Positions 1-4,967 of a stretch of 6,324 nt of DNA are shown here, one piece after another; position 1 is the first letter of the stretch; each line of letters opens with the position of its first letter. A model generated the notes under the pieces. The model made no database searches. It saw nothing but the letters and a program-made list of their open reading frames with translations, and had not been told where the DNA came from. Both the position numbers and the translations under genes were made by a program. The DNA is from Pseudomonadota bacterium (lineage in GTDB: Bacteria; Pseudomonadota; Gammaproteobacteria; Acidiferrobacterales; Acidiferrobacteraceae): assembly GCA_021795255.1 (NCBI GenBank), contig JAJYPQ010000248.1:1-6324 (forward strand), given 5' to 3'.

Positions 1-417
1 CGTCATTCATCGCCCCTTCGGCCGTCTCCCACCAGCGTTTCACCTCCTCGGGATATAACCCGTGGGCGCGACAGTACTCGGCAAGCTCCGCCTCGTTGAG
101 TGCGCGGGTTTCGGCCACTACCGCAATCTTCTGGGCGGCCGAGCGCTTCGTGCCCGATGACTGCTTTGCGGATGGTTTCGGTTTTCCTGCCACGGATCTC
201 TCCCCTTCAATGGCCTTCCTGCGCCAATCGTACAGCGACCAGGCGGAGATGCCAGTCTCCTGCGCCAGTTCCCGGATCGACAGCTCCGGGGATTTGAGCA
301 TCCGGCGCACCACTGATTCCTTACGCTCCACTGCATACTGCGTCATGGTTGACTCCCTTTCGCCCCCTCAAGGTTAAACGAAGAGACGACAGGTATCCTG
401 ACAGAGGGGGTCCACCA
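1..417 (-). mobile_element. IS3-family insertion sequence, left end, partial
   Basis: Read on the minus strand, a likely terminal inverted repeat begins TGGTGGACCCCC at 417, about 70 nt before the OrfA start, a normal distance for this family. CTGTC occurs twice inside it, 12 bp apart (about 388-405), which could be transposase contacts. The tip is inferred from the 5'-TG rule and the distance to OrfA. The other end and the 3-4 bp target duplication are not available to confirm it. Confidence 0.6.
2..346 (-). CDS. IS3-family transposase OrfA, N-terminal part (runs off window)
   Basis: The minus-strand frame from ATG at 346 is open to the left edge and gives 115 residues starting MTQYAVERKESVV. 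Residues about 8-45 form a helix-turn-helix with the motif RELAQETGISAWSLYDWRR, the DNA-binding domain of IS3-family OrfA. Near residues 85-105 the segment LNEAELAEYCRAHGLYPEEV matches the conserved second region of these OrfA proteins. OrfA of this group is usually about 170-180 residues and fuses to the DDE integrase OrfB by programmed -1 frameshifting, so the rest and OrfB should lie left of the window. AAAGGGAG lies 7 nt upstream of the ATG and supports the start. Other frames here have no recognisable product. The family is assigned by recall of motifs, not by a search. Confidence 0.85.
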   Translation of the reverse strand, partial: MTQYAVERKESVVRRMLKSPELSIRELAQETGISAWSLYDWRRKAIEGERSVAGKPKPSAKQSSGTKRSAAQKIAVVAETRALNEAELAEYCRAHGLYPEEVKRWWETAEGAMND

Positions 418-419
418 TC

Positions 420-497
420 TGGTGCGATTGTGTGTCTCTTAGCCCACCGTCTTTGGGTGGGCGTCGAGATCGAATTGCATCTAAAAACATCGCACCA
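420..497. repeat. Nested inverted repeats in the Tra/Stb control region
   Basis: The outer arms TGGTGCGAT (420-428) and ATCGCACCA (489-497) are perfect 9-bp complements. Inside them lies a hairpin with perfect 7-bp arms, GCCCACC (442-448) and GGTGGGC (456-462), and a 7-nt loop. It starts immediately beside the IS end and upstream of a TraK/StbA-like gene. On RP4 and R388 the transfer origin lies next to the homologous operon, so this may be what is left of an oriT. No match to the IncP nick core ATCCTG occurs in 418-634, so the oriT reading is inference only. Confidence 0.45.
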
Positions 498-585
498 CAT
501 CAAAAAGCCGCAGCGCGCATCAAAACGCGATGCCAGCCGATTTAACGCGATGAGAGCTGAGCGTTTTTGAATTTCCGCATCGCCC
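476..585. promoter_or_regulatory. 10-bp-phased CATC/GATG array, candidate StbA/TraK binding sites
   Basis: CATC occurs at 478, 488, 498, 518 and 578, all in exact 10-bp register. Two copies, at 496-505 and 516-525, extend to CATCAAAA. The motif also occurs inverted as CGCGATG at 526-532 and 546-552, exactly 20 bp apart. Sites one helical turn apart suggest cooperative binding of a small protein along one DNA face. R388 StbA is known to bind arrays of short direct repeats containing a GCATCA-like core upstream of stbABC. The same gene context here makes the first product of the downstream operon the obvious ligand. The binding is inferred. Confidence 0.55.
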
Positions 586-593
586 CCTATACG
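567..593 (+). promoter_or_regulatory. Weak candidate promoter of the Tra/Stb operon
   Basis: TTGAAT (567-572) and TATACG (588-593) are separated by 15 bp, shorter than ideal. The -10 lies in the loop of a small inverted repeat, CGCCCC (581-586) and GGGGCG (596-601), and the last CATC of the phased array (578-581) falls in the spacer. A repressor bound to that array would therefore occlude this promoter, consistent with autoregulation. The hexamers are poor, so other promoters are possible. Confidence 0.25.
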
Positions 594-637
594 GAGGGGC
601 GCGATCGGCGCGCCCCGGAACAATCGGAGACACAGTG

Positions 638-1006
638 ATGGCAATCAGTGGTATTGCGAAAACGTTGCCCGCCCGGGTGCTGCAGCACATCGATGAGATT
701 GTCGAGGCCCGCGCCCGGGGCCTGGGCTGGAAGCAAATACTGGATCAGGTGGGCCCCGCGATTGGGCTCGATCCCGCGGCAAGCAGGGCGGAGTCGCTCC
801 TGCGTCAGGCCTGCGAGCGGGCGCGGCGGCAGATCGAGAAGGGGCGGCTGCGGCCCCCGGCGAGTGCGGACGCAGGCCGCCCCAACACACTGGCTCCCGC
901 CGCGCGGACCCGCGGTGGCCCGGGGCCAGCCCCCGCCCCCGCGGGACAGACCGACCTGAGCAACCGGTTTGCAATCCAACGACTGATCAAACAGGAGAAA
1001 GACTAA
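638..1006 (+). CDS. TraK/StbA-like DNA-binding protein (mobilisation/partition)
   Basis: This encodes a 122-residue basic protein. Residues 1-75 look helical and carry Arg-rich segments (EARARGLGWKQIL, RQACERARRQIEKGRLR). A Pro/Ala/Gly linker follows (about 73-103), then a short C-terminal tail, DLSNRFAIQRLIKQEKD. A helical N-terminal DNA-binding part followed by a Pro/Ala-rich region is the layout of RP4 TraK. Being first in a three-gene operon before a ParA-like ATPase and a TraM-like protein matches traKLM (RP4), mobCDE (pTF-FC2) and stbABC (R388). I choose ATG 638 over GTG 635 because CGGAGA at 625-630 is better spaced from it. The stop overlaps the next start (TAATG). Expected role: binding oriT-proximal repeats and autoregulation. 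Similarity is by layout rather than strong motif identity. Confidence 0.6.
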   Translation: MAISGIAKTLPARVLQHIDEIVEARARGLGWKQILDQVGPAIGLDPAASRAESLLRQACERARRQIEKGRLRPPASADAGRPNTLAPAARTRGGPGPAPAPAGQTDLSNRFAIQRLIKQEKD

Positions 1007-1725
1007 TGCTTAAGCGCATCTACATCAGCCACGGCGACAAAGGCGGCGTCGGCAAATCCGTCGTGTCCGCCCTCATCACCGAACGGCTGCTCAGCGGCGG
1101 CGTGACCGTCATCGAAGGCGATCCGACCATGCAGGACGTGCTTGCCCGCTATGCGGACGTTCCGGAGGTCACGCCGGCATTCCTGTCGCTCAATGCGGCA
1201 GGCAACGCAGACAATGCCATCGGCGACCTCGCGGCGTTTCTGGAACAGAACCTGCCGGACTCGGTGGTCGTCAATCTGCCCGCGGGCGCCTCCGAGACGG
1301 TGGACGGGCTCGGCGATCTGATCCGCAGCGTCACCGATGCGCTTGGGTACGCGCTGTTCGTCGTCTATTCGCTCGATATCGGCAAGGCCCCGGCGCTCGG
1401 GTTGAAAAAGTCTTTCGAGTCCGGGCTGATGTCGCACATCGATGCGGACAAGCGCGCCGTGAACTACCCGGCCTACAAGGGCGACCCCGGGAAGTTCGAG
1501 TGGATCACGTTTCCGGAGCGTCAAACCTATCCGGCGCACGAGATCGTCGTCCCCGCCCTCGCCAACCAGGCCGCATTCAAGGCGCTCGACCGGACCCCGG
1601 GCTGCATCGCCACCTTGGCTGACACCGGCGCGGACGGCTGGCTGGTGGTCGACCGCCTGAACGTCAGACGCTGGCTGCCGGTGGCGCTCGCGGCCCTCGA
1701 TCCGCTCTTTAACATGACGGAGTAA
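1006..1725 (+). CDS. ParA-family ATPase, TraL/StbB/MobD-like
   Basis: This encodes a 239-residue cytoplasmic ATPase. Residues 12-18 are the deviant Walker A motif KGGVGKS, with signature lysine K12 and catalytic lysine K17. Residues 33-40 (VTVIEGDP) correspond to the A' strand and residues 87-94 (VVVNLPAG) to the Walker B strand, with Asn where ParA proteins carry Asp. That substitution is in keeping with the divergent TraL/StbB branch rather than true ParA. The length fits RP4 TraL (about 240) and R388 StbB (about 230). StbB affects plasmid positioning and conjugation, while TraL is accessory in IncP transfer. Translation is coupled to the preceding gene by a 1-nt overlap, with AGGAG at 993-997. 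The ATPase family is certain; the TraL/StbB sub-assignment rests on operon context and length. Confidence 0.82.
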   Translation: MLKRIYISHGDKGGVGKSVVSALITERLLSGGVTVIEGDPTMQDVLARYADVPEVTPAFLSLNAAGNADNAIGDLAAFLEQNLPDSVVVNLPAGASETVDGLGDLIRSVTDALGYALFVVYSLDIGKAPALGLKKSFESGLMSHIDADKRAVNYPAYKGDPGKFEWITFPERQTYPAHEIVVPALANQAAFKALDRTPGCIATLADTGADGWLVVDRLNVRRWLPVALAALDPLFNMTE

Positions 1726-1731
1726 ACCCCC

Positions 1732-2469
1732 ATGACCGACGATCCCACACGCAACCACCACGGGGGCCAAGGGGCCCCCACGCTCCGCGACCAGGCCTTG
1801 GCTGCGGTCCGCCCGGATCTGCACGCGACGATGCTGACCGCCGCCGCGGATCTCGGGGTCACCCACAACCAGGACGCGACCTGGCTCATCCTCAGTCACG
1901 GGATGGCCGCCGTCTCCGCCGCCACGGCGGCCGGCGAGGCGGCGGAGAAAGCCACCGCCGAAATCGTTAAGATTCCCGAGCTCGTCTATCGCGGCGCCAC
2001 GCAGGCCGCGAAGGACGTGGCCGGGCAGGTCGCCAAGGCGGGGGAGAAGATCCGGCAGGATTGGGAGACCCGGGGGATCGATCTCGCCAAGGCGGTCGTG
2101 ATCGCGATCGATGAGGCGTCCAAGATCGGAGCGCAGGCCATCACGAACGCGGCGGCGGGGCTGGATGGCGTGGCCAAAGAGCGGTGCGATGCGATGATCC
2201 GGGAATGGCAGACCGCCCTGGCGAACGCCGTGGCGGTGCAGGCCCGGGCGAGTCTCATCGGAAAGCTCGCCCGCAGTTGGGGACTCATCGCCGGCATGAT
2301 CTTCGCCGCCGGCATCGCCGGCGCGGCCGCGACGCTTATGGCGGCGCGCCTCACGGGGCATCTCACCCCCTGGGCGATCCGACTCGCGACCACCGTGTCT
2401 GGGCGACCGAACTGTGGGATGTTGGCGGCGCGCAACGGTCGGGACTATCGGGTCTGTCTCGCGCGGTGA
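1732..2469 (+). CDS. TraM/StbC/MobE-like protein with one membrane helix, enlarged
   Basis: This encodes 245 residues, mostly alanine-rich helix. Residues about 60-180 are charged and helical, probably coiled coil (AAGEAAEKATAEIVKIPELV and following). Residues about 184-206 (LIAGMIFAAGIAGAAATLMA) form a single transmembrane helix near the C-terminus, followed by a short basic tail. Third place after TraK- and TraL-like genes, plus a C-terminal membrane helix, points to the TraM (IncP), MobE (pTF-FC2) and StbC (IncW) group. RP4 TraM is only about 145 residues, so this protein is clearly longer, mainly in the central helical part. It starts 6 nt after the ATPase stop, with ACGGAG just upstream. 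A role anchoring the ATPase or DNA complex to the membrane is inference. Confidence 0.6.
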   Translation: MTDDPTRNHHGGQGAPTLRDQALAAVRPDLHATMLTAAADLGVTHNQDATWLILSHGMAAVSAATAAGEAAEKATAEIVKIPELVYRGATQAAKDVAGQVAKAGEKIRQDWETRGIDLAKAVVIAIDEASKIGAQAITNAAAGLDGVAKERCDAMIREWQTALANAVAVQARASLIGKLARSWGLIAGMIFAAGIAGAAATLMAARLTGHLTPWAIRLATTVSGRPNCGMLAARNGRDYRVCLAR

Positions 2470-2525
2470 CCTCACCGGTTCTCGCTTTACGCCGAGGTTC
2501 AGCCACGCAGGAGCGCCATCACACG

Positions 2526-2550
2526 AGCCCCGCTTCGGCGGGGCTTTTTT
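2526..2550 (+). terminator. Intrinsic terminator of the Tra/Stb operon
   Basis: Perfect 8-bp stem AGCCCCGC (2526-2533) and GCGGGGCT (2538-2545) closed by a TTCG tetraloop, followed by a T run to 2550. It lies 57 nt after the last stop of the plus-strand operon and 38 nt before the end of the convergent O/P genes. The minus strand has A's on the entry side but no T run after the stem, so it acts mainly in the plus direction. Confidence 0.92.
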
Positions 2551-2587
2551 GGGGCATCCTGTCCATCCCAGACCCCCGACGTAAACT

Positions 2588-3088
2588 TCACCCGCCCTTG
2601 CCGGTGGCGACTGTTTGTGTGAGCGCCGCCCGAATCTTGCGCAGGTATTCCTCGCGCTGCTCCAGTGTCAACGCCGGCCGGGGCAGGGCGATGTAGGCAA
2701 GCTCCGGGCGTATGCGGGCTTCTTGGTGACAGCGCGGCAGGCGTTCCGGCATGCACATCGCCCGAAACGCCGGTAGCGACCGGGGCCACTCCGTGCCGGA
2801 TGCGATGCAGGTTCGAAGACCCGCAGCCAGTTGCGCTCCCGTGATCCCCCGCAACCCGCCTGCCCAGGTTTGCGCGACGTCCGTCAACGACTCGTCCCGG
2901 CGGGCCGCACGCTCACCAAACACCGCGGAAAACTTATGTCCGTACAGGTGGGTCAATCTTTCCCAGAGATTCACGATCATTCGCGCATTGAGACTGCTTG
3001 CGCTCACGTTGCTCGAACTCGCGTCGCGATGCGCTGGCGCGTTCCGCGAGGCTGGGCCTTTGTGGATGTGCTGACCGATGTGCCGCAT
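2588..3088 (-). CDS. Phage replication protein P-like helicase loader
   Basis: This encodes 166 residues from ATG 3088, with GGAGGG 7 nt upstream on the minus strand. The core at residues about 37-90 (MIVNLWERLTHLYGHKF, then TWAGGLRGITGAQLAAGLRTC and WPRSLPAFRAMCMPE) matches the lambda P-type family found in phages, plasmids and integrative elements. Lambda P brings the DnaB helicase to the origin through the O protein, and this protein should do the same. The C-terminal tail ends in a short helix (LEQREEYLRKIRAAL). An upstream in-frame ATG at 3214 exists but lacks an equally good binding site, and residues before about 36 are low-complexity. ATG 2980 (M37), at the domain start, is an alternative without a visible binding site. 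It follows the O-like gene in the same direction and overlaps its end by 155 nt. Confidence 0.7.
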   Translation of the reverse strand: MRHIGQHIHKGPASRNAPAHRDASSSNVSASSLNARMIVNLWERLTHLYGHKFSAVFGERAARRDESLTDVAQTWAGGLRGITGAQLAAGLRTCIASGTEWPRSLPAFRAMCMPERLPRCHQEARIRPELAYIALPRPALTLEQREEYLRKIRAALTQTVATGKGG

Positions 3089-3710
3089 GGTTCGTCCCTC
3101 CGTGTCGGGATGGTTGATGAGGCGCCCGCTCGCGCGCGATCCACCACCGCCACTCCGCCTCCCACGATCGGCAAGCCCTGCGGGCCGTCCCGTAGGTTTT
3201 GAACGTGGCCGCAATGCGCTTGAGATCGCCCGCGAGTTCCGGGCGCGCTTTGTTTGCCCATGCTTCCCAATCTCGGGGCAGGGCCCAGTGTTCAGGCAGG
3301 GGCCCTGAGGCCACCGCCTCCTCCCCGGCTGGGTTTAATATTTTCTTTTCAACACTGGAGGCCTGGGCAGAGAACGCTGCCCCGCTCTCTTTTTTCTGTT
3401 GAGTGTTCTTCTGTTGTGTGTTCTTTTGTTTATTCTCTATAGCGTCGAGGAAACCGACATCCGGTGAACCGACGTCCGGAAAACCGGAGTCCGGTTTTTG
3501 GACTCCGGTCGGCTGGGGGGTGTCATAGACGAACGTCTGGGTCGACCAGCGACCGTCTTTATCCTGTTTTTTGATGGTCCGGATATAGCCCGCTTCCCGC
3601 AGCTCCCGCAGGGCCGTCAATATGGCGCCCCGTCCCTCCCGAGCCTCCCGGGCGAGGTCGGCGGCGGTCATCTGAAATCCGTCGGCATTGGACAGCAGCT
3701 GCACCAGCAC
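2934..3710 (-). CDS. Phage replication protein O-like initiator, N-terminus truncated
   Basis: The frame has 258 residues from GTG 3710. Residues about 14-46 are a winged helix-turn-helix (MTAADLAREAREGRGAILTA, then LREAGYIRTIKK). A flexible linker (66-112) is encoded by the candidate origin and contains PDSGFPDVGSPDVGFLD and KNTQQKNTQQKK. Residues about 147-193 form a Trp-rich domain (LPRDWEAWANKARPEL, then SWEAEWRWWIARE) typical of O/DnaT-like replication proteins, and a basic tail follows with PSLAERASASRREFEQRE. Lambda O binds origin iterons and recruits P-DnaB. Homologues usually have some 30 residues before the segment VLVQLLSNADGF. Here the frame hits stops TAG and TAA just upstream of GTG 3710, inside the palindrome 3704-3766, so the true N-terminus looks lost. 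No ribosome binding site precedes GTG 3710, and whether the remnant is expressed is open. Confidence 0.7.
   Translation of the reverse strand: MLVQLLSNADGFQMTAADLAREAREGRGAILTALRELREAGYIRTIKKQDKDGRWSTQTFVYDTPQPTGVQKPDSGFPDVGSPDVGFLDAIENKQKNTQQKNTQQKKESGAAFSAQASSVEKKILNPAGEEAVASGPLPEHWALPRDWEAWANKARPELAGDLKRIAATFKTYGTARRACRSWEAEWRWWIARERAPHQPSRHGGTNHAAHRSAHPQRPSLAERASASRREFEQRERKQSQCANDRESLGKIDPPVRT
3341..3440. other. Candidate DNA-unwinding element of the O-type origin
   Basis: Two parts (3341-3358 and 3388-3440) are rich in T on the plus strand and purines on the minus strand, inside GC-rich surroundings. The segment includes a 15-bp tandem repeat, CTGTTGAGTGTTCTT (3396-3410) and CTGTTGTGTGTTCTT (3411-3425), followed by TTGTTTATTCTCTAT. 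It lies directly beside the iterons on the downstream side of the gene, the same order as in lambda (iterons, then A+T-rich purine-skewed DNA). I infer strand opening here; no DnaA box was found. Confidence 0.5.
3451..3510. repeat. Origin iterons within the O-like gene
   Basis: Three consecutive 15-bp units at 3451-3465, 3466-3480 and 3481-3495 share the consensus RAACCGRMRTCCGGW. A fourth copy is inverted: GGACTCCGGT (3500-3509) is the perfect complement of ACCGGAGTCC (3483-3492). Repeated sites inside an O-type initiator gene are the hallmark of lambda-type origins, where O binds its own coding sequence. The encoded protein segment is a repetitive Pro/Asp/Gly linker, which suggests that the DNA sequence rather than the peptide is selected. 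Confidence 0.65.
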
Positions 3711-3766
3711 CCGTTACTATGTTCATGCCCCTACAATAGGGGCATGAACATAGTAACGGGTGCTGG
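3704..3766. repeat. Perfect palindrome, 30-bp arms with 3-nt centre
   Basis: The left arm 3704-3733 and right arm 3737-3766 are exact reverse complements around the centre CAA. The arms begin CCAGCACCCGTTAC and end ATGCCCCTA. It can form a long hairpin or cruciform. The outer bases of the left arm still read as O-gene codons (GTGCTGG on the minus strand) and the rest carries stops in that frame, so the palindrome marks the point where the gene was cut. Possible origins are two abutted ends of a mobile element (IS circle junctions have such short spacers), a fold-back duplication at a broken end, or a resolution or telomere-like site. I do not recognise the arm as an end of a known IS. Confidence 0.95.
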
Positions 3767-4065
3767 GAGGTCCCGTCGCGCTTCACGAGGGCCGGCGCAC
3801 AATCGATGTCCTTGTTGGATCTAGCGTTCACACATTTGGCGAAGACTACAAGTCGGCCGTTAACCACGTGGATGCCACATTGACAGACGCGCGAGAGATG
3901 GATCTTGATAGGGATGCGGATGCCGGCTTTATCTGGGCAGTGACGCCAGCCCATCAGACGGAGGATTTTGTTACCGCAAGGATTTTTTTGAAGCAGATCA
4001 CCCGGGCGGTACATCTGGTCGTCATGGTGCAGCAGTGCTGGATTTTATTACGATCAAGTAAATAG
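3760..4065 (+). CDS. Unrecognised 101-aa protein
   Basis: The frame is open from GTG 3760, in the right arm of the palindrome, to TAG 4063-4065. The sequence, for example RRTIDVLVGSSVHTFGEDYK and DADAGFIWAVTPAHQTEDF, looks like a folded soluble protein, but I recognise no family, signal peptide or membrane helix. Start codons are poor: GTG 3760 has no ribosome binding site, and ATG 3898 would leave only 56 residues. It may be the 3' remnant of a gene whose beginning was lost at the palindrome, mirroring the loss of the O-gene start on the other side. The opposite strand is also open (about 3770-4014) but looks less protein-like. Confidence 0.3.
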   Translation: MLGGPVALHEGRRTIDVLVGSSVHTFGEDYKSAVNHVDATLTDAREMDLDRDADAGFIWAVTPAHQTEDFVTARIFLKQITRAVHLVVMVQQCWILLRSSK

Positions 4066-4076
4066 GAGGCAAAATT

Positions 4077-4169
4077 ATGTCTGGGCAACACCCGGCCTTC
4101 CCGCCGCCCTCAAGGCGGGGCGGGTCGTCCGATAAAATGTGTATTGACAATTATCACTTGTCAGTTTAG
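4077..4169 (+). CDS. Small 30-aa ORF with strong ribosome binding site
   Basis: ATG 4077 is preceded by AGGAGG at 4064-4069 with 7-nt spacing, the best ribosome binding site in the window. The frame (MSGQHPAFPPPSRRGG...) ends at TAG 4167-4169, inside the higBA promoter. The peptide is Pro/Gly/Arg-rich and unrecognised. An imperfect GC hairpin (CCCGCC 4100-4105 with GGCGGG 4119-4124) lies inside it. It may be the start of a gene whose body was replaced by the higBA segment, a leader ORF, or not expressed. Confidence 0.25.
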   Translation: MSGQHPAFPPPSRRGGSSDKMCIDNYHLSV

Positions 4170-4172
4170 GGT
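4144..4172 (+). promoter_or_regulatory. higBA promoter with embedded operator
   Basis: -35 TTGACA (4144-4149), a 17-bp spacer, then -10 TAGGGT (4167-4172), about 28 nt before the higB start. The inverted repeat TGACAA (4145-4150) and TTGTCA (4158-4163) covers the -35 and most of the spacer, where HigA-type antitoxins bind to repress their own operon. Confidence 0.65.
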
Positions 4173-4199
4173 AGAAGAAGGTAGGGAGGAACAGGCGCT

Positions 4200-4478
4200 T
4201 TGATCCAGAGCTTCCGGCACAAGGGACTGAAACGGCTCTATGAGAAGGACATAGCCAAGGGCCTGTCGGCGGATATGGTTCCGAAGATCGAACGGATTCT
4301 AGCGCGCCTCGATGTAGCGGCAGGGCCGGAGATGATGAACCTGCCCGGCTATGGCTTGCATCCCCTGAAAGGGGGGCTGAAGGGCTTCTGGTCCGTGTGG
4401 GTCACGGGCAACTGGAGGATCATCTTCCGCTTCGACGGAGGCAATGCGTGTGATGTTGATCTGGTCGATTACCACTGA
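4200..4478 (+). CDS. higB: HigB toxin, ribosome-dependent mRNA endonuclease
   Basis: This is a 92-residue RelE-superfamily toxin of the HigB (host inhibition of growth) type, which cuts mRNA in the ribosomal A site. The start is TTG 4200, with GGGAGGA at 4184-4190. It gives the usual N-terminus [15 protein letters not shown], and no in-frame ATG fits the family. Residues implicated in Proteus HigB catalysis are present at the same positions: H54 and K57 in YGLHPLKG, R73 in GNWRIIFRF, and D90-Y91-H92 at the C-terminus, so the toxin looks intact. The toxin gene precedes the antitoxin, the normal order for higBA, with a 19-nt gap to higA. The start is the only uncertain point. Confidence 0.95.
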   Translation: MIQSFRHKGLKRLYEKDIAKGLSADMVPKIERILARLDVAAGPEMMNLPGYGLHPLKGGLKGFWSVWVTGNWRIIFRFDGGNACDVDLVDYH

Positions 4479-4497
4479 CCAGAATGGAGGTAGTGAA

Positions 4498-4809
4498 ATG
4501 ACGATGAAAAATCCGCCGCACCCCGGACTATCGGTGCGCTCTGATTGCCTAGAGCCGCTTGGCCTCTCCGTCACTAAAGGGGCGGAGGTCCTCGGCGTAA
4601 CCCGTCAGGCCCTGAACAACCTTGTGAACGGCAAGGCGGGAATCTCGCCGGAAATGGCGATCCGCCTCGACAAAGCCTTCGGCGGCACGGCCGAGGGTTG
4701 GCTCTCTCTTCAGACGGCCTTCGATCTCGCGCAGGCGCGCAAGAAAGAAAGGTCTATTGCAGTAAAGCGTTATTCGAAAGACGCGGCTAATGCCACTGAA
4801 GCGCGGTGA
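4498..4809 (+). CDS. higA: HigA antitoxin, XRE-type HTH repressor
   Basis: This is a 103-residue antitoxin. The Xre/Cro-type helix-turn-helix spans residues about 22-62 ([18 protein letters not shown], then [20 protein letters not shown]), followed by the dimerisation motif [20 protein letters not shown]. The short N-terminal arm, [10 protein letters not shown], is typical of HigA. The start ATG 4498 has GGAGG at 4486-4490; an upstream ATG at 4444 lies within higB and is not needed. It should neutralise HigB and repress the operon through the inverted repeat at 4145-4163. The basic tail ([16 protein letters not shown]) is slightly longer than in short HigA proteins. After the stop, sequence passes directly into the decayed IS end. 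Confidence 0.95.
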   Translation: MTMKNPPHPGLSVRSDCLEPLGLSVTKGAEVLGVTRQALNNLVNGKAGISPEMAIRLDKAFGGTAEGWLSLQTAFDLAQARKKERSIAVKRYSKDAANATEAR

Positions 4810-4822
4810 TCTATGGTGTTGA

Positions 4823-4957
4823 TGTGTAGTCAGGACCGCCCCGGAGTATGGTGGAGGTTCCAACCATTGAGAGAATGGAGCCATGAACAAGTCGAAGAAA
4901 TATTCACCTGAGGTCCGGGAGCGCTTGTCCGCATTGTGCTGGAACACCTGACAGGTT
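4823..4957 (+). mobile_element. IS3-family element remnant (left end only)
   Basis: A probable terminal repeat begins TGTGTAGTCAGGACCG at about 4823, followed by an AATGGAG ribosome binding site and the start of an IS3-type OrfA at 4883. Recognisable transposase coding ends about 25 codons later, and the sequence then enters unrelated DNA. It belongs to a different IS3 subgroup from the element at 1-417: the two OrfA N-termini do not resemble each other. Confidence 0.65.
4883..4951 (+). pseudogene. Truncated, frameshifted IS3-family orfA
   Basis: ATG 4883 opens with MNKSKKYSPEVRER, the stereotyped N-terminus of an IS3-family OrfA group that continues as AVRMVLEH. After codon 14 the frame changes: the reading frame as written gives LSALCWNT and stops at 4949-4951, while the neighbouring frame restores VRIVLEHL. 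A single-base deletion near 4923-4925 explains this. Homology then ends, so the gene is both frameshifted and truncated and cannot make a transposase. Confidence 0.75.
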
Positions 4958-4967
4958 GTACAAGCAG

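Noticed and set aside
1003..2475. 490-aa open frame on the minus strand opposite the ATPase and TraM-like genes
   Set aside because: It is the antisense shadow of two GC-rich genes; the sequence is Arg/Gly/Asp/His-rich with no family motif, while the plus strand carries a Walker A motif and a membrane helix.
2555..2562. CATCCTGT, a match to the IncP-type nick core YATCCTGY, after the terminator; also TATCCTGA at 393-400 and AATCCTGC in both 42-bp repeats
   Set aside because: ATCCTG is short enough to occur several times by chance in 6.3 kb, none has a flanking inverted repeat at the right distance, and the copy near 393 lies in the IS end.
3341..3510. CRISPR-like repeat array
   Set aside because: Units are contiguous 15-mers without spacers and lie in frame inside an initiator gene; an origin explains them better.
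3704..3766. Intrinsic terminator or REP element
   Set aside because: No T run follows either arm, the stem is far longer than a terminator, and it lacks the imperfect stem and GTAG-type features of REP sequences.
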